DNA of 64,000 bases from Flavobacterium amnicola (GCF_004122165.1 NZ_SBKO01000001.1:620001-684000); one strand, 5' to 3'. Shown: positions 32,122 through 41,632, counted from the stretch's first letter. Translations and numbers: made by a program. Notes: a model not told the origin generated them from the sequence alone.

Positions 32122-34719
32122 TTATATTTTAAGTGCTATAAATTCATTGTAATTTTTCTTGACTTGAATCACCGAATAATTTTCAGATGAAATTACCGTT
32201 GCCGGTGTTTTAATTTTGTAGTCTTTGGCTTCTTGTAATAATTCGATTAAATACTGTGAAAATTCTTTGGATGAAATCCCATGAACCACCACAAAACTTT
32301 CGGTTTCATTATACACATCATAAGATACTGAAAATTTATCGTATTGTTTTTCTACAATATATTTTTGAATCTTATCCATCAAGTCTTTGGTTGCAACATC
32401 ATCTCTTTTGCCGGCTTTATAGAGTACTTTCCACTTTACCGAAGTTGTATCGGATGTAATGGCCATTTGCTCCAATCGCGGAATACTTACTCTTAAAATA
32501 TCGTCGGCTTGTCGCGCTTCTGGTGTATCAGGATAGGTTAACGCAACATAATTTATGGCTTTTTTATATTCTTCTAATCCTTTTAATTTTCCGGTGACAG
32601 ATGCTTTTAATAATTCAAATTTCGGAATTAAATCATCTCCAGAAAATTGAGAAAGACATTTTTCAATGGTTTCCAAAGCCGTTACATATTCTTGATTTTC
32701 GAATTGTTTGTAAGTTGTTTTATAAATTTCAGAAGGCGTTTGAACCAAATTGTTCTCTTCCGAAATCGCGCCACTTAAAATTTGCGCATATCGGGTATTT
32801 GGATAATTGGAAATAATATCAGCTTTGTAAACTTCTGCTTTGGAAGGATTTATTGCTTGATAAATTTTATACAAATTATATTTCGCTGGCAATATTAATC
32901 GCTCTTCCGGTTTGTTCAATAGCAACGTCTCTAATCGATCGGCTGCTAATTGGTTTTCAAAAAATTTCTCTTTGTAAATCACCCCTAATTGATAGTACGC
33001 TAAATTGCGCTCTTTTGCCATACTGTCTAACACTACTTGATTGGTTGGGAGTTGATTGAGATAGTAATTAGTAGTGTATTTTTCTGATACGATTGAAGAA
33101 GTATCTGCTGGTTTTTTATCAACTGGATCAGAATCATTTGTTTTAATCTCCTCTGATTGTGAAACCCAACGCCAATTGTTTTTTAACGTACGTTTTCCCC
33201 ATTTTTTTGCGAATTCTACTTTACCATAAGCAACAGTGGTAGGCGTATAAAAATAAAAGGAGTTTTTATCGTTACCAAAAGCCGGTGGTAGCATGATATT
33301 TCCACTACCAGGAGTTGGTGTTTTTTTAGGATCGAAAACAATGTCTTGTATGTTATTGTTTTTATTGGCTTCTGCTTCTTTTTTCTTTTTTTCTAATGCC
33401 TCTTGGATGGAATCACGAACTTTTAATTTTTTAATATGATCCTCATAAAAACTAATACGATCGCTATTGGATAATGACATCACATTTAAAACACTATCAT
33501 TTTTTCTGGCGATTCCTTCATATTTAATTACATCATCCAGGTTTTTACGTTTTTTTTCAATAAGAAAATATTCACGATTCTTTTTTGAGAACTTCGTTAA
33601 CGTACTATCATAGTATTTTCCAGCTTCGACATACTTGCCTTTATCGAAATGAATGGCTGCTAAATTTCTAAAATTAGATGCCATCAGATAAGAATCTGTA
33701 GAACCCGCTTTTAATGATTTATTATAATGTTTAACCGCTTTGTCTTTTTGTTTTAGTTTGTCATAAAAAAGTCCTACTTGATGATTCAATGCGTCTAGAT
33801 AAGGACGGTTTTCTCTGTCCTCCAACAGTTTTGTATACTTTTCTACAAAAGCCAGAGTATCTTTGGTAACATCAATCAATCCAGCTTGCTTAGCATGTGC
33901 TTGTACTACATACATTCGTGGTGATTTACGTTTCATATCGATCACTTCTTGAAACGAATTATATGCACTGTCATTGTATTTTAAAGATTGGTACAATTGC
34001 CCTAAAACAAAACGATACCTAGCTCTTTCCTCTTTAGATCTTGTGGTGGCTATTGCTTTTTTTAGTGGGGCAATGGCGCTGTCTTTTTCTTCTAAATTGA
34101 TTAATGCTTGTGCTAAAATAGCGTTAGCATCGGCTTCAACTTGTGGTTTTAGTTCCTTTTTCTTTAATAATAATTGTAAGTTTTTTACCGCCAAAGCATC
34201 GTTTTCCAAACGAATATTGGTTTTTTCGCGCCATACTTTGGCTTCGTATATTTTATCAGAATTCGAATATTTATAAAGAATATAATTAAACGCTTCCAAA
34301 GCAGGAATGTAACGTTTGTCATAATAACGTGCTTTTCCCAACAACAAATGGGCCTCATCCATTTGCATGTTTTTCTCCTTCCCTTCAATATTCATTGAAT
34401 GCTTTTGAATGGCTTTTACTGCTTTGGTTTCGGCTCTTTCAAAATTGGCGTTTTTCCCTTTTTGACCTGGTAAAAAAGCCTCTTCCTCAATTTGCATTCG
34501 TTCTACTGGAAGCAATTCCCAAAAATTATCACTGTATTCGCCTTTGATTTCAATAATTCCTTTATCAAGCGCCACATCACCATTGTAAAGTGTGTTGTAC
34601 TTTGAATTTAAGGCGTGCCAATTTCTACCAACAAATGAGTTCTTTTTTGTGGAACAGGCTACAATTAGTAATAATGAAGAAAGAAATAAGATATATCTTA
34701 ATGTGCTAATTTTCAACAT
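32122..34719 (-). CDS. sprE: T9SS accessory lipoprotein SprE/PorW (TPR)
   Basis: The 865-residue lipoprotein has signal sequence MLKISTLRYILFLSSLLLIV then ACST (lipidated cysteine), the conserved start NSFVGRNWHALNSKYNTLYN, and many TPR-like helical repeats. It matches SprE/PorW, which is required for type IX secretion and gliding and connects the PorLM motor to the outer-membrane translocon. A charged, proline-rich linker lies at about 455-500. It heads the minus-strand sprE-bactofilin-atpZ-DUF6168 operon. The call is consistent with the many T9SS substrates in the window. Confidence 0.88.
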   Translation of the reverse strand: MLKISTLRYILFLSSLLLIVACSTKKNSFVGRNWHALNSKYNTLYNGDVALDKGIIEIKGEYSDNFWELLPVERMQIEEEAFLPGQKGKNANFERAETKAVKAIQKHSMNIEGKEKNMQMDEAHLLLGKARYYDKRYIPALEAFNYILYKYSNSDKIYEAKVWREKTNIRLENDALAVKNLQLLLKKKELKPQVEADANAILAQALINLEEKDSAIAPLKKAIATTRSKEERARYRFVLGQLYQSLKYNDSAYNSFQEVIDMKRKSPRMYVVQAHAKQAGLIDVTKDTLAFVEKYTKLLEDRENRPYLDALNHQVGLFYDKLKQKDKAVKHYNKSLKAGSTDSYLMASNFRNLAAIHFDKGKYVEAGKYYDSTLTKFSKKNREYFLIEKKRKNLDDVIKYEGIARKNDSVLNVMSLSNSDRISFYEDHIKKLKVRDSIQEALEKKKKEAEANKNNNIQDIVFDPKKTPTPGSGNIMLPPAFGNDKNSFYFYTPTTVAYGKVEFAKKWGKRTLKNNWRWVSQSEEIKTNDSDPVDKKPADTSSIVSEKYTTNYYLNQLPTNQVVLDSMAKERNLAYYQLGVIYKEKFFENQLAADRLETLLLNKPEERLILPAKYNLYKIYQAINPSKAEVYKADIISNYPNTRYAQILSGAISEENNLVQTPSEIYKTTYKQFENQEYVTALETIEKCLSQFSGDDLIPKFELLKASVTGKLKGLEEYKKAINYVALTYPDTPEARQADDILRVSIPRLEQMAITSDTTSVKWKVLYKAGKRDDVATKDLMDKIQKYIVEKQYDKFSVSYDVYNETESFVVVHGISSKEFSQYLIELLQEAKDYKIKTPATVISSENYSVIQVKKNYNEFIALKI

Positions 34720-34845
34720 AAAAAAGTTTTAAACCATAACTTTGAAAAGTACTTTTTAGTATTAATCCATGTAAAAGTACATTTCTTTTTGAAATTCTTA
34801 CAAAATAAGTCTATTAAAACGTAAAAATAAGTCGGTTTAGTTTGT

Positions 34846-34853
34846 TAATTTTG
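34846..34853 (+). promoter_or_regulatory. -7 box of the PaaE-like reductase gene
   Basis: TAATTTTG matches TAnnTTTG and lies 16 bp before the ATG at 34870. No -33 TTG is seen at normal spacing. Confidence 0.45.
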
Positions 34854-34869
34854 CTAAAACTTTATACAT

Positions 34870-35922
34870 ATGTCTACATTTTATAAACTCACAATAAAAG
34901 AAGTTAAAAGAGAAACTCCTCAAACTATTTCAGTTGTATTTAATGTCCCACTTGAATTTCAAGATTTTTACCAATTCATTGCAGGGCAGTATGTGAATTT
35001 AAAATTAACATTGGACGGAAAAGAAATTCGTCGTGCGTATTCCATTTGTGCTTCGCCAACCGCTGGTGAATTGCGAATTGCGATTAAAGCCATCAAAAAT
35101 GGTACGTTTTCTAAATTTGCCAACGAACAATTAAAAGAAGGAAGTGTTCTGGAAGTTGGCACTCCTGAAGGGCGTTTTACTTTTGAACCTCATCCCGAAA
35201 AACAACGTAATTATATGGCCTTTGTAGCAGGTAGTGGAATAACCCCTGTTATGTCTATTTTACAAAGTGTGTTGCAACAAGAACCTAAAAGTTCCTTTGT
35301 GTTGGTTTATGGAAATAAATCACCTGAAGACACTATTTTTTACAACCAATTAAACGAATTACAAAAACAATTTTTAGGCAGGCTTTCGGTACATTATGCT
35401 TTTAGCCAAAAAAATATTGATGGACAACTGTTTGGAAGAATTGATAAATCGGTGGTAAATTTTGTCCACAACAAACATGTTGGTCAAGAATTTTCAAAAT
35501 ATTATTTATGTGGCCCCGAAGAAATGATAAATTTGGTGAATGCCACATTAAAAGAAAAAAATGTAGCTGAAAAAGATGTCAAATTCGAATTGTTTTCAGC
35601 CAGTCCTTCGGTAGAAAAAACTTCTGAAACAGGAACAGTGGAGCATACAACCATTACCGTTTTGGTGGATGGTGACGAAGAAACTTTCGAAATGTCAAGC
35701 AAACAAACCTTGCTTGAAGCGGCTTTAAAACAAGGATTAGATGCGCCTTATTCATGCCAAGGAGGTGTATGTAGCAGTTGTATTGCCAAAGTGACTTCAG
35801 GTAGTGCTGTAATGAAGAAAAACACTATTTTAACGGATAAAGAAATAGCCAGTGGCTTAATTTTAACCTGCCAGGCACATCCTACTTCTGCTGAAATTAC
35901 AGTAGATTATGACGATGTATAA
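34870..35922 (+). CDS. PaaE-like FAD/2Fe-2S oxidoreductase
   Basis: The 350-residue protein passes electrons from NAD(P)H through FAD to a plant-type 2Fe-2S cluster. The FAD motif RAYSIC lies at 55-60, the nucleotide motif GSGITPVMSI at 121-130, and CGPEEM at 214-219. The C-terminal ferredoxin domain has cysteines C296, C301, C304 and C334 (CQGGVCSSC). This is the order of PaaE, the reductase of phenylacetyl-CoA epoxidase. No other paa gene is nearby, so it may serve a different oxygenase or desaturase. It diverges from sprE and has its own terminator. Confidence 0.88.
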   Translation: MSTFYKLTIKEVKRETPQTISVVFNVPLEFQDFYQFIAGQYVNLKLTLDGKEIRRAYSICASPTAGELRIAIKAIKNGTFSKFANEQLKEGSVLEVGTPEGRFTFEPHPEKQRNYMAFVAGSGITPVMSILQSVLQQEPKSSFVLVYGNKSPEDTIFYNQLNELQKQFLGRLSVHYAFSQKNIDGQLFGRIDKSVVNFVHNKHVGQEFSKYYLCGPEEMINLVNATLKEKNVAEKDVKFELFSASPSVEKTSETGTVEHTTITVLVDGDEETFEMSSKQTLLEAALKQGLDAPYSCQGGVCSSCIAKVTSGSAVMKKNTILTDKEIASGLILTCQAHPTSAEITVDYDDV

Positions 35923-35963
35923 TTAATCAAATCGAAATCTAAACTAGAGTTTAGAAAAAAATC

Positions 35964-35999
35964 AAAACCGATGGAATATGGTATTTCATCGGTTTTTTT
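35964..35999 (+). terminator. Terminator of the PaaE-like gene
   Basis: AAAACCGATGGAA and TTTCATCGGTTTT form the stem (one end mismatch), followed by T residues. It lies 42 bp after the stop codon. Confidence 0.85.
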
Positions 36000-36052
36000 A
36001 TACTTTTTGTCGGTAATTTAATAATAAATTAACGGATTCTTTTCCTTTTTAA

Positions 36053-36060
36053 TACATTTC
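36053..36060 (+). promoter_or_regulatory. Possible -7 box of the S74 array
   Basis: TACATTTC differs from TAnnTTTG only at the last base and lies 29 bp before the first ATG of the array at 36090. No other candidate promoter is visible before the three genes. Confidence 0.3.
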
Positions 36061-36089
36061 GCCTCGAAATATCACCCAAAACAAAACCA

Positions 36090-37322
36090 ATGAGGAAAAG
36101 AACTATTTTTATTCCCGTATTAGTGTGCTTGTTGTACATTAATGCGTTTGCTCAAGTAGGGATAGGAACGACTACTCCGAACACTAGTGCACAATTAGAA
36201 ATCTCATCAACAATTGGAGGTTTATTAGTCCCTCGAATGACACAGGCGCAACGAACTGCCGTTACAACACCAGCCACAGGACTTCTTGTTTATCAAACCG
36301 ACGCAACATCAGGTTTTTGGTATTATAATGGTACTTCTTGGTCAACATTTACTTCTTCGGGATGGAGCGTAACAGGTGATGCGGGCACGAATCCTGCTAC
36401 CAATTTTTTAGGAACTTCAGATAGCCAAGATTTAGTAATAGCTACAACTAATACCGAAAGAATTAGAGTAAAGACGAATGGAAATGTTGGTATCAATCAA
36501 AACAATCCTTCTACTAAACTTCATATTACCGGCACCGCACCTGTTTTTAGATTTGTTGACGGAAATCAAGCTGCTAATAGAGTATTGACTTCCGATGCTA
36601 ATGGTAATGTCTATTGGGGCTCCAATAGCGCTTTAGCACAACCAGATGCCGATTGGTTGTTTTCATCGGGTAACACGTTTGCCGATCCCGTTTATCATGC
36701 TGGAAAAGTCGTAATTGGGAGAACAGGAACCACAACACATCATTTAGATATCGATAATGGAGCCAACACTGGAACTACTTTTGGAATCGGAAATGTGGAA
36801 GTAATCACCGATGGAAATAACGAAACCATTTTTAGCCATCGATTAACACCTAGTTCAGATAATCTGGATTCTTTTGGAACCTCTACGTTACGTTGGAATA
36901 CAATTTATGCCGTAAATGGCACTATACAAACCTCTGATGGGAGACAAAAAACAAAGGTGTCTCCGATTTCTTATGGATTAAAAGAAGTTATGGCCCTTGA
37001 ACCCGTTTCCTATTTTTGGAAAGAAGAAAAATGCAATCAAATTGCTATTCCAGAAAATGAAAAACAATTAAAACTTGGATTGATTGCTCAAGATGTCGCA
37101 AAAATAATTCCAGAAGCCGTGTATACTTATGGTTACAAACCAAAAAGTGAAAAAGAAATTGATGATTATGTACGATTTGATTTTGAAAGAATTGGGATTA
37201 ATTACGAAGAACTAATTCCGGTTTTAGTAAAAGCGAAGCAAGAACAAGATGTAGAAATCTCCAGATTAAAATCTGAAACAGAAGCGCTTGCCAATAGAAT
37301 CAAACAATTATTGAAATCGTAA
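36090..37322 (+). CDS. Secreted tail-fiber-like protein with peptidase S74 chaperone domain (array member 1)
   Basis: The 410-residue protein has a signal peptide (1-21, ending NAFAQ), an N-terminal repeat module shared by the array (VGIGTTTPN, MTQAQRTA, TGLLVYQTDA, 22-95), a middle beta-rich region, and a C-terminal S74 domain from about 255. The S74 motif SDGRQK (S282 to K287) keeps the Ser-Lys pair used by endosialidase-type chaperones to cleave themselves off a trimeric fibre. A short coiled coil ends the protein. No T9SS sorting domain is present. The next gene starts 2 bp after the stop. It differs from members 2 and 3 by lacking an adhesin-like insert. Confidence 0.85.
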   Translation: MRKRTIFIPVLVCLLYINAFAQVGIGTTTPNTSAQLEISSTIGGLLVPRMTQAQRTAVTTPATGLLVYQTDATSGFWYYNGTSWSTFTSSGWSVTGDAGTNPATNFLGTSDSQDLVIATTNTERIRVKTNGNVGINQNNPSTKLHITGTAPVFRFVDGNQAANRVLTSDANGNVYWGSNSALAQPDADWLFSSGNTFADPVYHAGKVVIGRTGTTTHHLDIDNGANTGTTFGIGNVEVITDGNNETIFSHRLTPSSDNLDSFGTSTLRWNTIYAVNGTIQTSDGRQKTKVSPISYGLKEVMALEPVSYFWKEEKCNQIAIPENEKQLKLGLIAQDVAKIIPEAVYTYGYKPKSEKEIDDYVRFDFERIGINYEELIPVLVKAKQEQDVEISRLKSETEALANRIKQLLKS

Positions 37323-37324
37323 TC

Positions 37325-39052
37325 ATGAAAAAATACATTCTTTTACTTACTTTTTTCACCTTTGGAATAGTAAATGCTCAAATAGGAATAGGAACCGTTA
37401 CTCCAAACTCAAGTTCAATTTTAGATGTTACGAGTACGACCAAAGGGCTTCTGCCTCCAAAAATGACACAAGCACAACGAACTGCTATTGCAACACCTGC
37501 AACAGGATTATTGGTTTTTCAAACAGATGGTTCAGCGGGATACTACTTTTATAATGGTGCTGGTTGGCAACAATTTTCAGCGGGAAACAGTTGGAGTTTG
37601 AACGGAAATTCAGGCACAGTTCCCGCTACAAATAAACTAGGAACTACTGACAATCAACCGTTGCTAGTAAAAACAAATAATGCAGAAAGTTTTAGGATTT
37701 TAGGCAATGGAAATGTGGTTCTTGGAGGAACAACTAGTACTTCTAAATTACATTTAACATCCCCTAATGTGTTAAGCATCGTTCAAGATTTCGAATCGGT
37801 TACGTCAGGAAATGTGACACTGGTCAACACAAATAATCCCTATAATTTTTATACTAATGTTGGCTGTATTGTTGATGATGGATGGAGAATTTCGACATCC
37901 GACGCTTCTTCCGCAGCTTGCGCAAGTTGTTCAGGACAAAGAGCTGTTATAGATTATGGCGCTAGTACTTGTGACCAAGATGCCACTTTGGTTGTAAAAT
38001 TAGGAGTTATTAATGCCACAAGTATTCCAATTTCATTTAATTATAGTTTTAACTATGACGTCACTCCAGAAGCATTTGTAGTAACTTTATACAATGAAAC
38101 TACAGCATCAGTTCAGGCAACATTACTAAACTTATCGGCCGACGCACTCAACCAACTTTATTCATCAACACAAGCGATAACCAGTGGACAAGATTATAGT
38201 TTACGATTTCGTTATGTAGGTAATTATGGATGGGGTGTAACTGTCGACAATATTAGTATTGTAGCCCCAGTCAATGTTTTACGAATTGTTGATGGTAATC
38301 AAGCTAATAATTATGTAATGGTTTCAGATGCGAATGGCAATGGGACTTGGACAAACCCAAGTGGTTTTTCGATTTCTGATGATGATTGGCGTTTTAATAG
38401 TGGCTCCGCATATACTGATCCAATTTACAGAACAGGCGACATCCGAATTGGTTCTTCTGGAACACCAAGTTATGAATTAGATGTGGATCAAGGTATAGAT
38501 GGTAATCAAACAGGATTGGGATCAAGTGAATATATTACAGATGGCTCGGCTGAAAACTGGATATCAAATACTATTGTGCCACAAAATGACAATAGTGTGA
38601 GTTTGGGTTCTGCCTCATTAAGATGGAGTACAATCTATGCTACTAATGGAGTAATTAACACTTCAGACAGCAGAGAAAAAGAAAATATACAACCACTACA
38701 CTATGGTTTACAGGAATTAAAGCAATTAAAACCCGTGTCGTATCAATGGAAGGAAGAAAAATATGGTAAGACCATTCTTTCCGATTCAGAAAAAAGAAAT
38801 AAAATTGGATTTATTGCACAAGATCTTCAAAAAATCCTACCAGAAACCGTTCAAGATAGTGAATGGAGACCCAAAGATCCCAACAATCTTTCTGTTTACG
38901 AAAAAAGAAAAACAAATATATTAGGAGTAAGTTATAGTGAAATTCTTCCTGTTGTAATCAAAGCAACTCAAGAAAATCAAAACACTTTAAACGAGGTTAA
39001 AAAATTATTAGACGAAGCCACTTTAATGGTTAAGCAACTTGAGAAAAAATAA
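37325..39052 (+). CDS. Secreted tail-fiber-like protein with S74 domain and adhesin-like insert (array member 2)
   Basis: The 575-residue protein repeats the layout of member 1: signal peptide (1-18, ending VNAQ), shared N-module (20-95), S74 domain with SDSREK (S447 to K452) and C-terminal coiled coil. Between them lies an insert of about 165 residues (about 152-315; begins VQDFESVTSGN, contains CASCSGQ and ends WGVTVDNISIV) that looks like a MAM or cleaved-adhesin jelly-roll domain. The insert explains the greater length. The gene overlaps no neighbour; 2-bp gaps on both sides show a single transcript. Confidence 0.84.
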   Translation: MKKYILLLTFFTFGIVNAQIGIGTVTPNSSSILDVTSTTKGLLPPKMTQAQRTAIATPATGLLVFQTDGSAGYYFYNGAGWQQFSAGNSWSLNGNSGTVPATNKLGTTDNQPLLVKTNNAESFRILGNGNVVLGGTTSTSKLHLTSPNVLSIVQDFESVTSGNVTLVNTNNPYNFYTNVGCIVDDGWRISTSDASSAACASCSGQRAVIDYGASTCDQDATLVVKLGVINATSIPISFNYSFNYDVTPEAFVVTLYNETTASVQATLLNLSADALNQLYSSTQAITSGQDYSLRFRYVGNYGWGVTVDNISIVAPVNVLRIVDGNQANNYVMVSDANGNGTWTNPSGFSISDDDWRFNSGSAYTDPIYRTGDIRIGSSGTPSYELDVDQGIDGNQTGLGSSEYITDGSAENWISNTIVPQNDNSVSLGSASLRWSTIYATNGVINTSDSREKENIQPLHYGLQELKQLKPVSYQWKEEKYGKTILSDSEKRNKIGFIAQDLQKILPETVQDSEWRPKDPNNLSVYEKRKTNILGVSYSEILPVVIKATQENQNTLNEVKKLLDEATLMVKQLEKK

Positions 39053-39054
39053 TT

Positions 39055-40719
39055 ATGAAAAAGATAGTTACTATATTCGCCTTTTTAGGATTTACAATTT
39101 CTTCTTTCGCACAAGTGGGAATTGGTACAGTCACTCCTGATGCAAGTGCTGCTCTCGATATTTCCAGCACCAATAAAGGGGTTCTTGTACCAAGAATGAC
39201 ACAGGCACAAAGAAACCTAATCGGAACACCCGCAACAGGATTGTTAATTTATCAAACTGATGCAACGCCTGGATTTTATTACTACAATGGGGCATCATGG
39301 CAGTCTTTTGCCAGTTCGGGTTGGTCTTTAACCGGTAACGGTGGGACAACCCCCACTTCCAATAAAGTAGGTACCACAGATGCACAGGATTTTAAAATAG
39401 TTACCAATAATATCGAATCTTTAAGAGTAACAAGTGGTGGTAATGTAGGTATTGGAACCTCTACGCCTTCCACAAAACTACATGTGGCGGCTACTAGTGT
39501 TGCGACACAACTTTTAAATGATGGTTTTGAAGATGGTAACGTTGCTCCTTTTACAACTGGTGGAAATCGAAATTGGACTACTGGTGCTCCCGGATTTTCC
39601 GGAACTACCGCAGCAAAAACGAGAGCAAATCTTGTAGATAATGAAAATTCTTGGCTAGAAACCACTGCAACCATAGGAGCACAAGGTGGTACCATCTCTT
39701 TTGCTTATAGTACTTCCACCGAAAGTTGTTGTGATAAACTTCGCTTTTTAATTGACGGAGTAGAACAAGCCAATTGGGGTGGAATAATTAGTTGGACAAC
39801 CGTAACTTACAATCTTACCAGCGGAACACATACTTTTAGATGGAATTACACCAAAGATTCTTCTGCAGACGGTGGTACCGATGAAGTGTTTTTAGATGAT
39901 GTTATTATAACCGAAAACGCGTCGCCTACACTAACCATTCAGGATGGTGCTCAAGGGGTAGGGAAAATGCTGTATTCCGATGCAACCGGTCTTGCCACTT
40001 GGAAAAACCCAATTGCTGTTTCGACAACCGATGATGATTGGAGATGGCAAACAGGTACTTCCAATTCAGATCCTATTTATCATGTTGGAAATATTAAAGT
40101 CGGACAATCAACTGCTTCCACCTATAATTTACATTTGAATAATGGGTCAGCTTCTGGAACTCAAGCCGGAATTGGTACTATCGAATACATACAAGATGGT
40201 GTAGATGAATTTAATATATATTGCCCTTTATCACCAATAACCAATAACTCTATAAACGCAGGTTCGGGAACAAAACGATGGACAGCCGTTTATGCTGCAA
40301 CAGGTACAATAAATACTTCTGACAGAAGAGATAAAGAAAACATTCAGCCACTACGTTATGGGATAAACGAAATTATGAAAATGGAACCTGTTTCATTCAA
40401 ATGGAAAAAAGAAAATGAAAGTGGGTTTGAAATTCCTGATGCTGAAAAAGAAACAAAACTTGGATTTATAGCACAACAAATTCAACCGATTCTCCCAGAA
40501 GTTATTGAAACCCATCAATGGAAAGAATACGAAGAAAAGCCAGGCATTTTGGTCAAAGAAGAAATGCCAAGACTGGGTATTAGTTACACTGAAATTATTC
40601 CAGTAGCCATTAAAGCAATTCAGGACCAACAATTGCAAATAGATGCTTTGAAAAAACAAAAGGAAGCCTTAGAAAAAATAGTTAAGACACTTGAAAACAA
40701 CAAAAAAGGAGCGAATTAA
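39055..40719 (+). CDS. Secreted tail-fiber-like protein with S74 domain and a different adhesin-like insert (array member 3)
   Basis: The 554-residue protein has a signal peptide (1-20, ending SSFAQ), the shared N-module (21-95), a jelly-roll-like insert (about 152-290; LNDGFEDGNVAPF, SCCDKLRFLIDGVEQ, EVFLDDVII), the common DDDWRW...DPIYHVGN block (about 326-345) and an S74 domain with SDRRDK (S422 to K427). The insert is not clearly the same as that of member 2, though both look like carbohydrate-binding beta sandwiches. The stop codon lies inside the loop of the terminator that ends the operon. Confidence 0.84.
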   Translation: MKKIVTIFAFLGFTISSFAQVGIGTVTPDASAALDISSTNKGVLVPRMTQAQRNLIGTPATGLLIYQTDATPGFYYYNGASWQSFASSGWSLTGNGGTTPTSNKVGTTDAQDFKIVTNNIESLRVTSGGNVGIGTSTPSTKLHVAATSVATQLLNDGFEDGNVAPFTTGGNRNWTTGAPGFSGTTAAKTRANLVDNENSWLETTATIGAQGGTISFAYSTSTESCCDKLRFLIDGVEQANWGGIISWTTVTYNLTSGTHTFRWNYTKDSSADGGTDEVFLDDVIITENASPTLTIQDGAQGVGKMLYSDATGLATWKNPIAVSTTDDDWRWQTGTSNSDPIYHVGNIKVGQSTASTYNLHLNNGSASGTQAGIGTIEYIQDGVDEFNIYCPLSPITNNSINAGSGTKRWTAVYAATGTINTSDRRDKENIQPLRYGINEIMKMEPVSFKWKKENESGFEIPDAEKETKLGFIAQQIQPILPEVIETHQWKEYEEKPGILVKEEMPRLGISYTEIIPVAIKAIQDQQLQIDALKKQKEALEKIVKTLENNKKGAN

Positions 40720-40730
40720 GCTCCTTTTTT
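40702..40730 (+). terminator. Terminator of the S74 array, overlapping the last stop codon
   Basis: AAAAAAGGAGC and GCTCCTTTTTT form a perfect stem. The loop GAATTAA contains the TAA stop of array member 3 (40717-40719). Confidence 0.88.
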
Positions 40731-40855
40731 ATGCAATTTAACTGACTTTTTAAACATTTTGTCGAGTTTGTGTGGCTTTTAAATACTTTACTGTCAAGAG
40801 TTTGTATAATTGCCAAACTTTTCAAAATAATACCACAAACTCAAAAAACAAACTA

Positions 40856-41632
40856 ATGAAAAATGTATTCATGCTACTGGCATCACTCATCGCTATAAAT
40901 GGGTTTTCTCAAGTAGGTGTAGGGACTACAACCCCTGAAGGTGCTTTAGATATTTCAAGCACACAATTTGGCTACGTCATGCCAAGAATTGCATTATCCG
41001 CTACGAATACCGCTGCTCCAGTAGTGAATCCAAAAACAAATAACAATGTCTTAGCTGCGGGGACAATGGTTTATAATACCGCTACAACAGTAGGCACATA
41101 TGGCGTCGTTCCAGGTATTTATTATTGGGATGGAACCAATTGGGTATCCCAAGCACATCGTTACTTTGATACAAAATTTACGCAAAACTCCGACTTAACA
41201 GTAGCAACTACTGCCTCTACGTATACAAACATACCAGGGCTTAACTCAAAATCATTTGTAGCACCCTATACTGGGAAATATTCAATTACATTTAGTGGTT
41301 ATTTAGGTGCCGGAACAGTCGATACGGACGGTGCGAAAATGGGATTTGTTGAGGGCAATTTTAAATTAACTGTAAACGGAACCGACTATAGAAAATACTT
41401 ACATTCCACTAGTTTTTACAATAGCACAACACTTACCAATTATTTAGAATTATTTAATGAGTCGAATATCATTGTAACCTTGTCATTAAATGCAGGGCAA
41501 ACCTGCACATTAAACGCTTCTTATAATGGAGTAGCTGATGACAATATAACCGAAGCCAATGCACATGTAGTAGGCTCAATGGGTGCTTTAGGAAATCAAT
41601 GTGAAATTAACGTCATGTACATCGGAAGATAA
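40856..41632 (+). CDS. Secreted protein related to the S74 array but without an S74 domain (array member 4)
   Basis: The 258-residue protein has a signal peptide (MKNVFMLLASLIAINGFSQ) and the VGVGTTTPEGALDISS start shared with the array, but its C-terminal part (about 115-258) has no S74 domain. That part begins FDTKFTQNSDLTVATTASTY and continues FVAPYTGKYSITFSGYLGAG, suggesting a C1q/TNF-like trimeric beta sandwich. I start at ATG 40856, because upstream in-frame codons encode no signal sequence. A terminator before it and a separate leader suggest its own promoter. Confidence 0.72.
   Translation: MKNVFMLLASLIAINGFSQVGVGTTTPEGALDISSTQFGYVMPRIALSATNTAAPVVNPKTNNNVLAAGTMVYNTATTVGTYGVVPGIYYWDGTNWVSQAHRYFDTKFTQNSDLTVATTASTYTNIPGLNSKSFVAPYTGKYSITFSGYLGAGTVDTDGAKMGFVEGNFKLTVNGTDYRKYLHSTSFYNSTTLTNYLELFNESNIIVTLSLNAGQTCTLNASYNGVADDNITEANAHVVGSMGALGNQCEINVMYIGR

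Noticed and set aside
39282..39695. 137-codon open frame on the minus strand within the third S74 gene
   Set aside because: It mirrors the Thr/Ser/Gly-rich coding strand, giving Val/Pro/Leu-rich nonsense; no promoter or start context.
36090..40719. Prophage suggested by tail-fiber/endosialidase-type domains
   Set aside because: All three proteins have Sec signal peptides and no capsid, portal, terminase, integrase or lysis genes are near. S74 domains occur in ordinary bacterial surface proteins.
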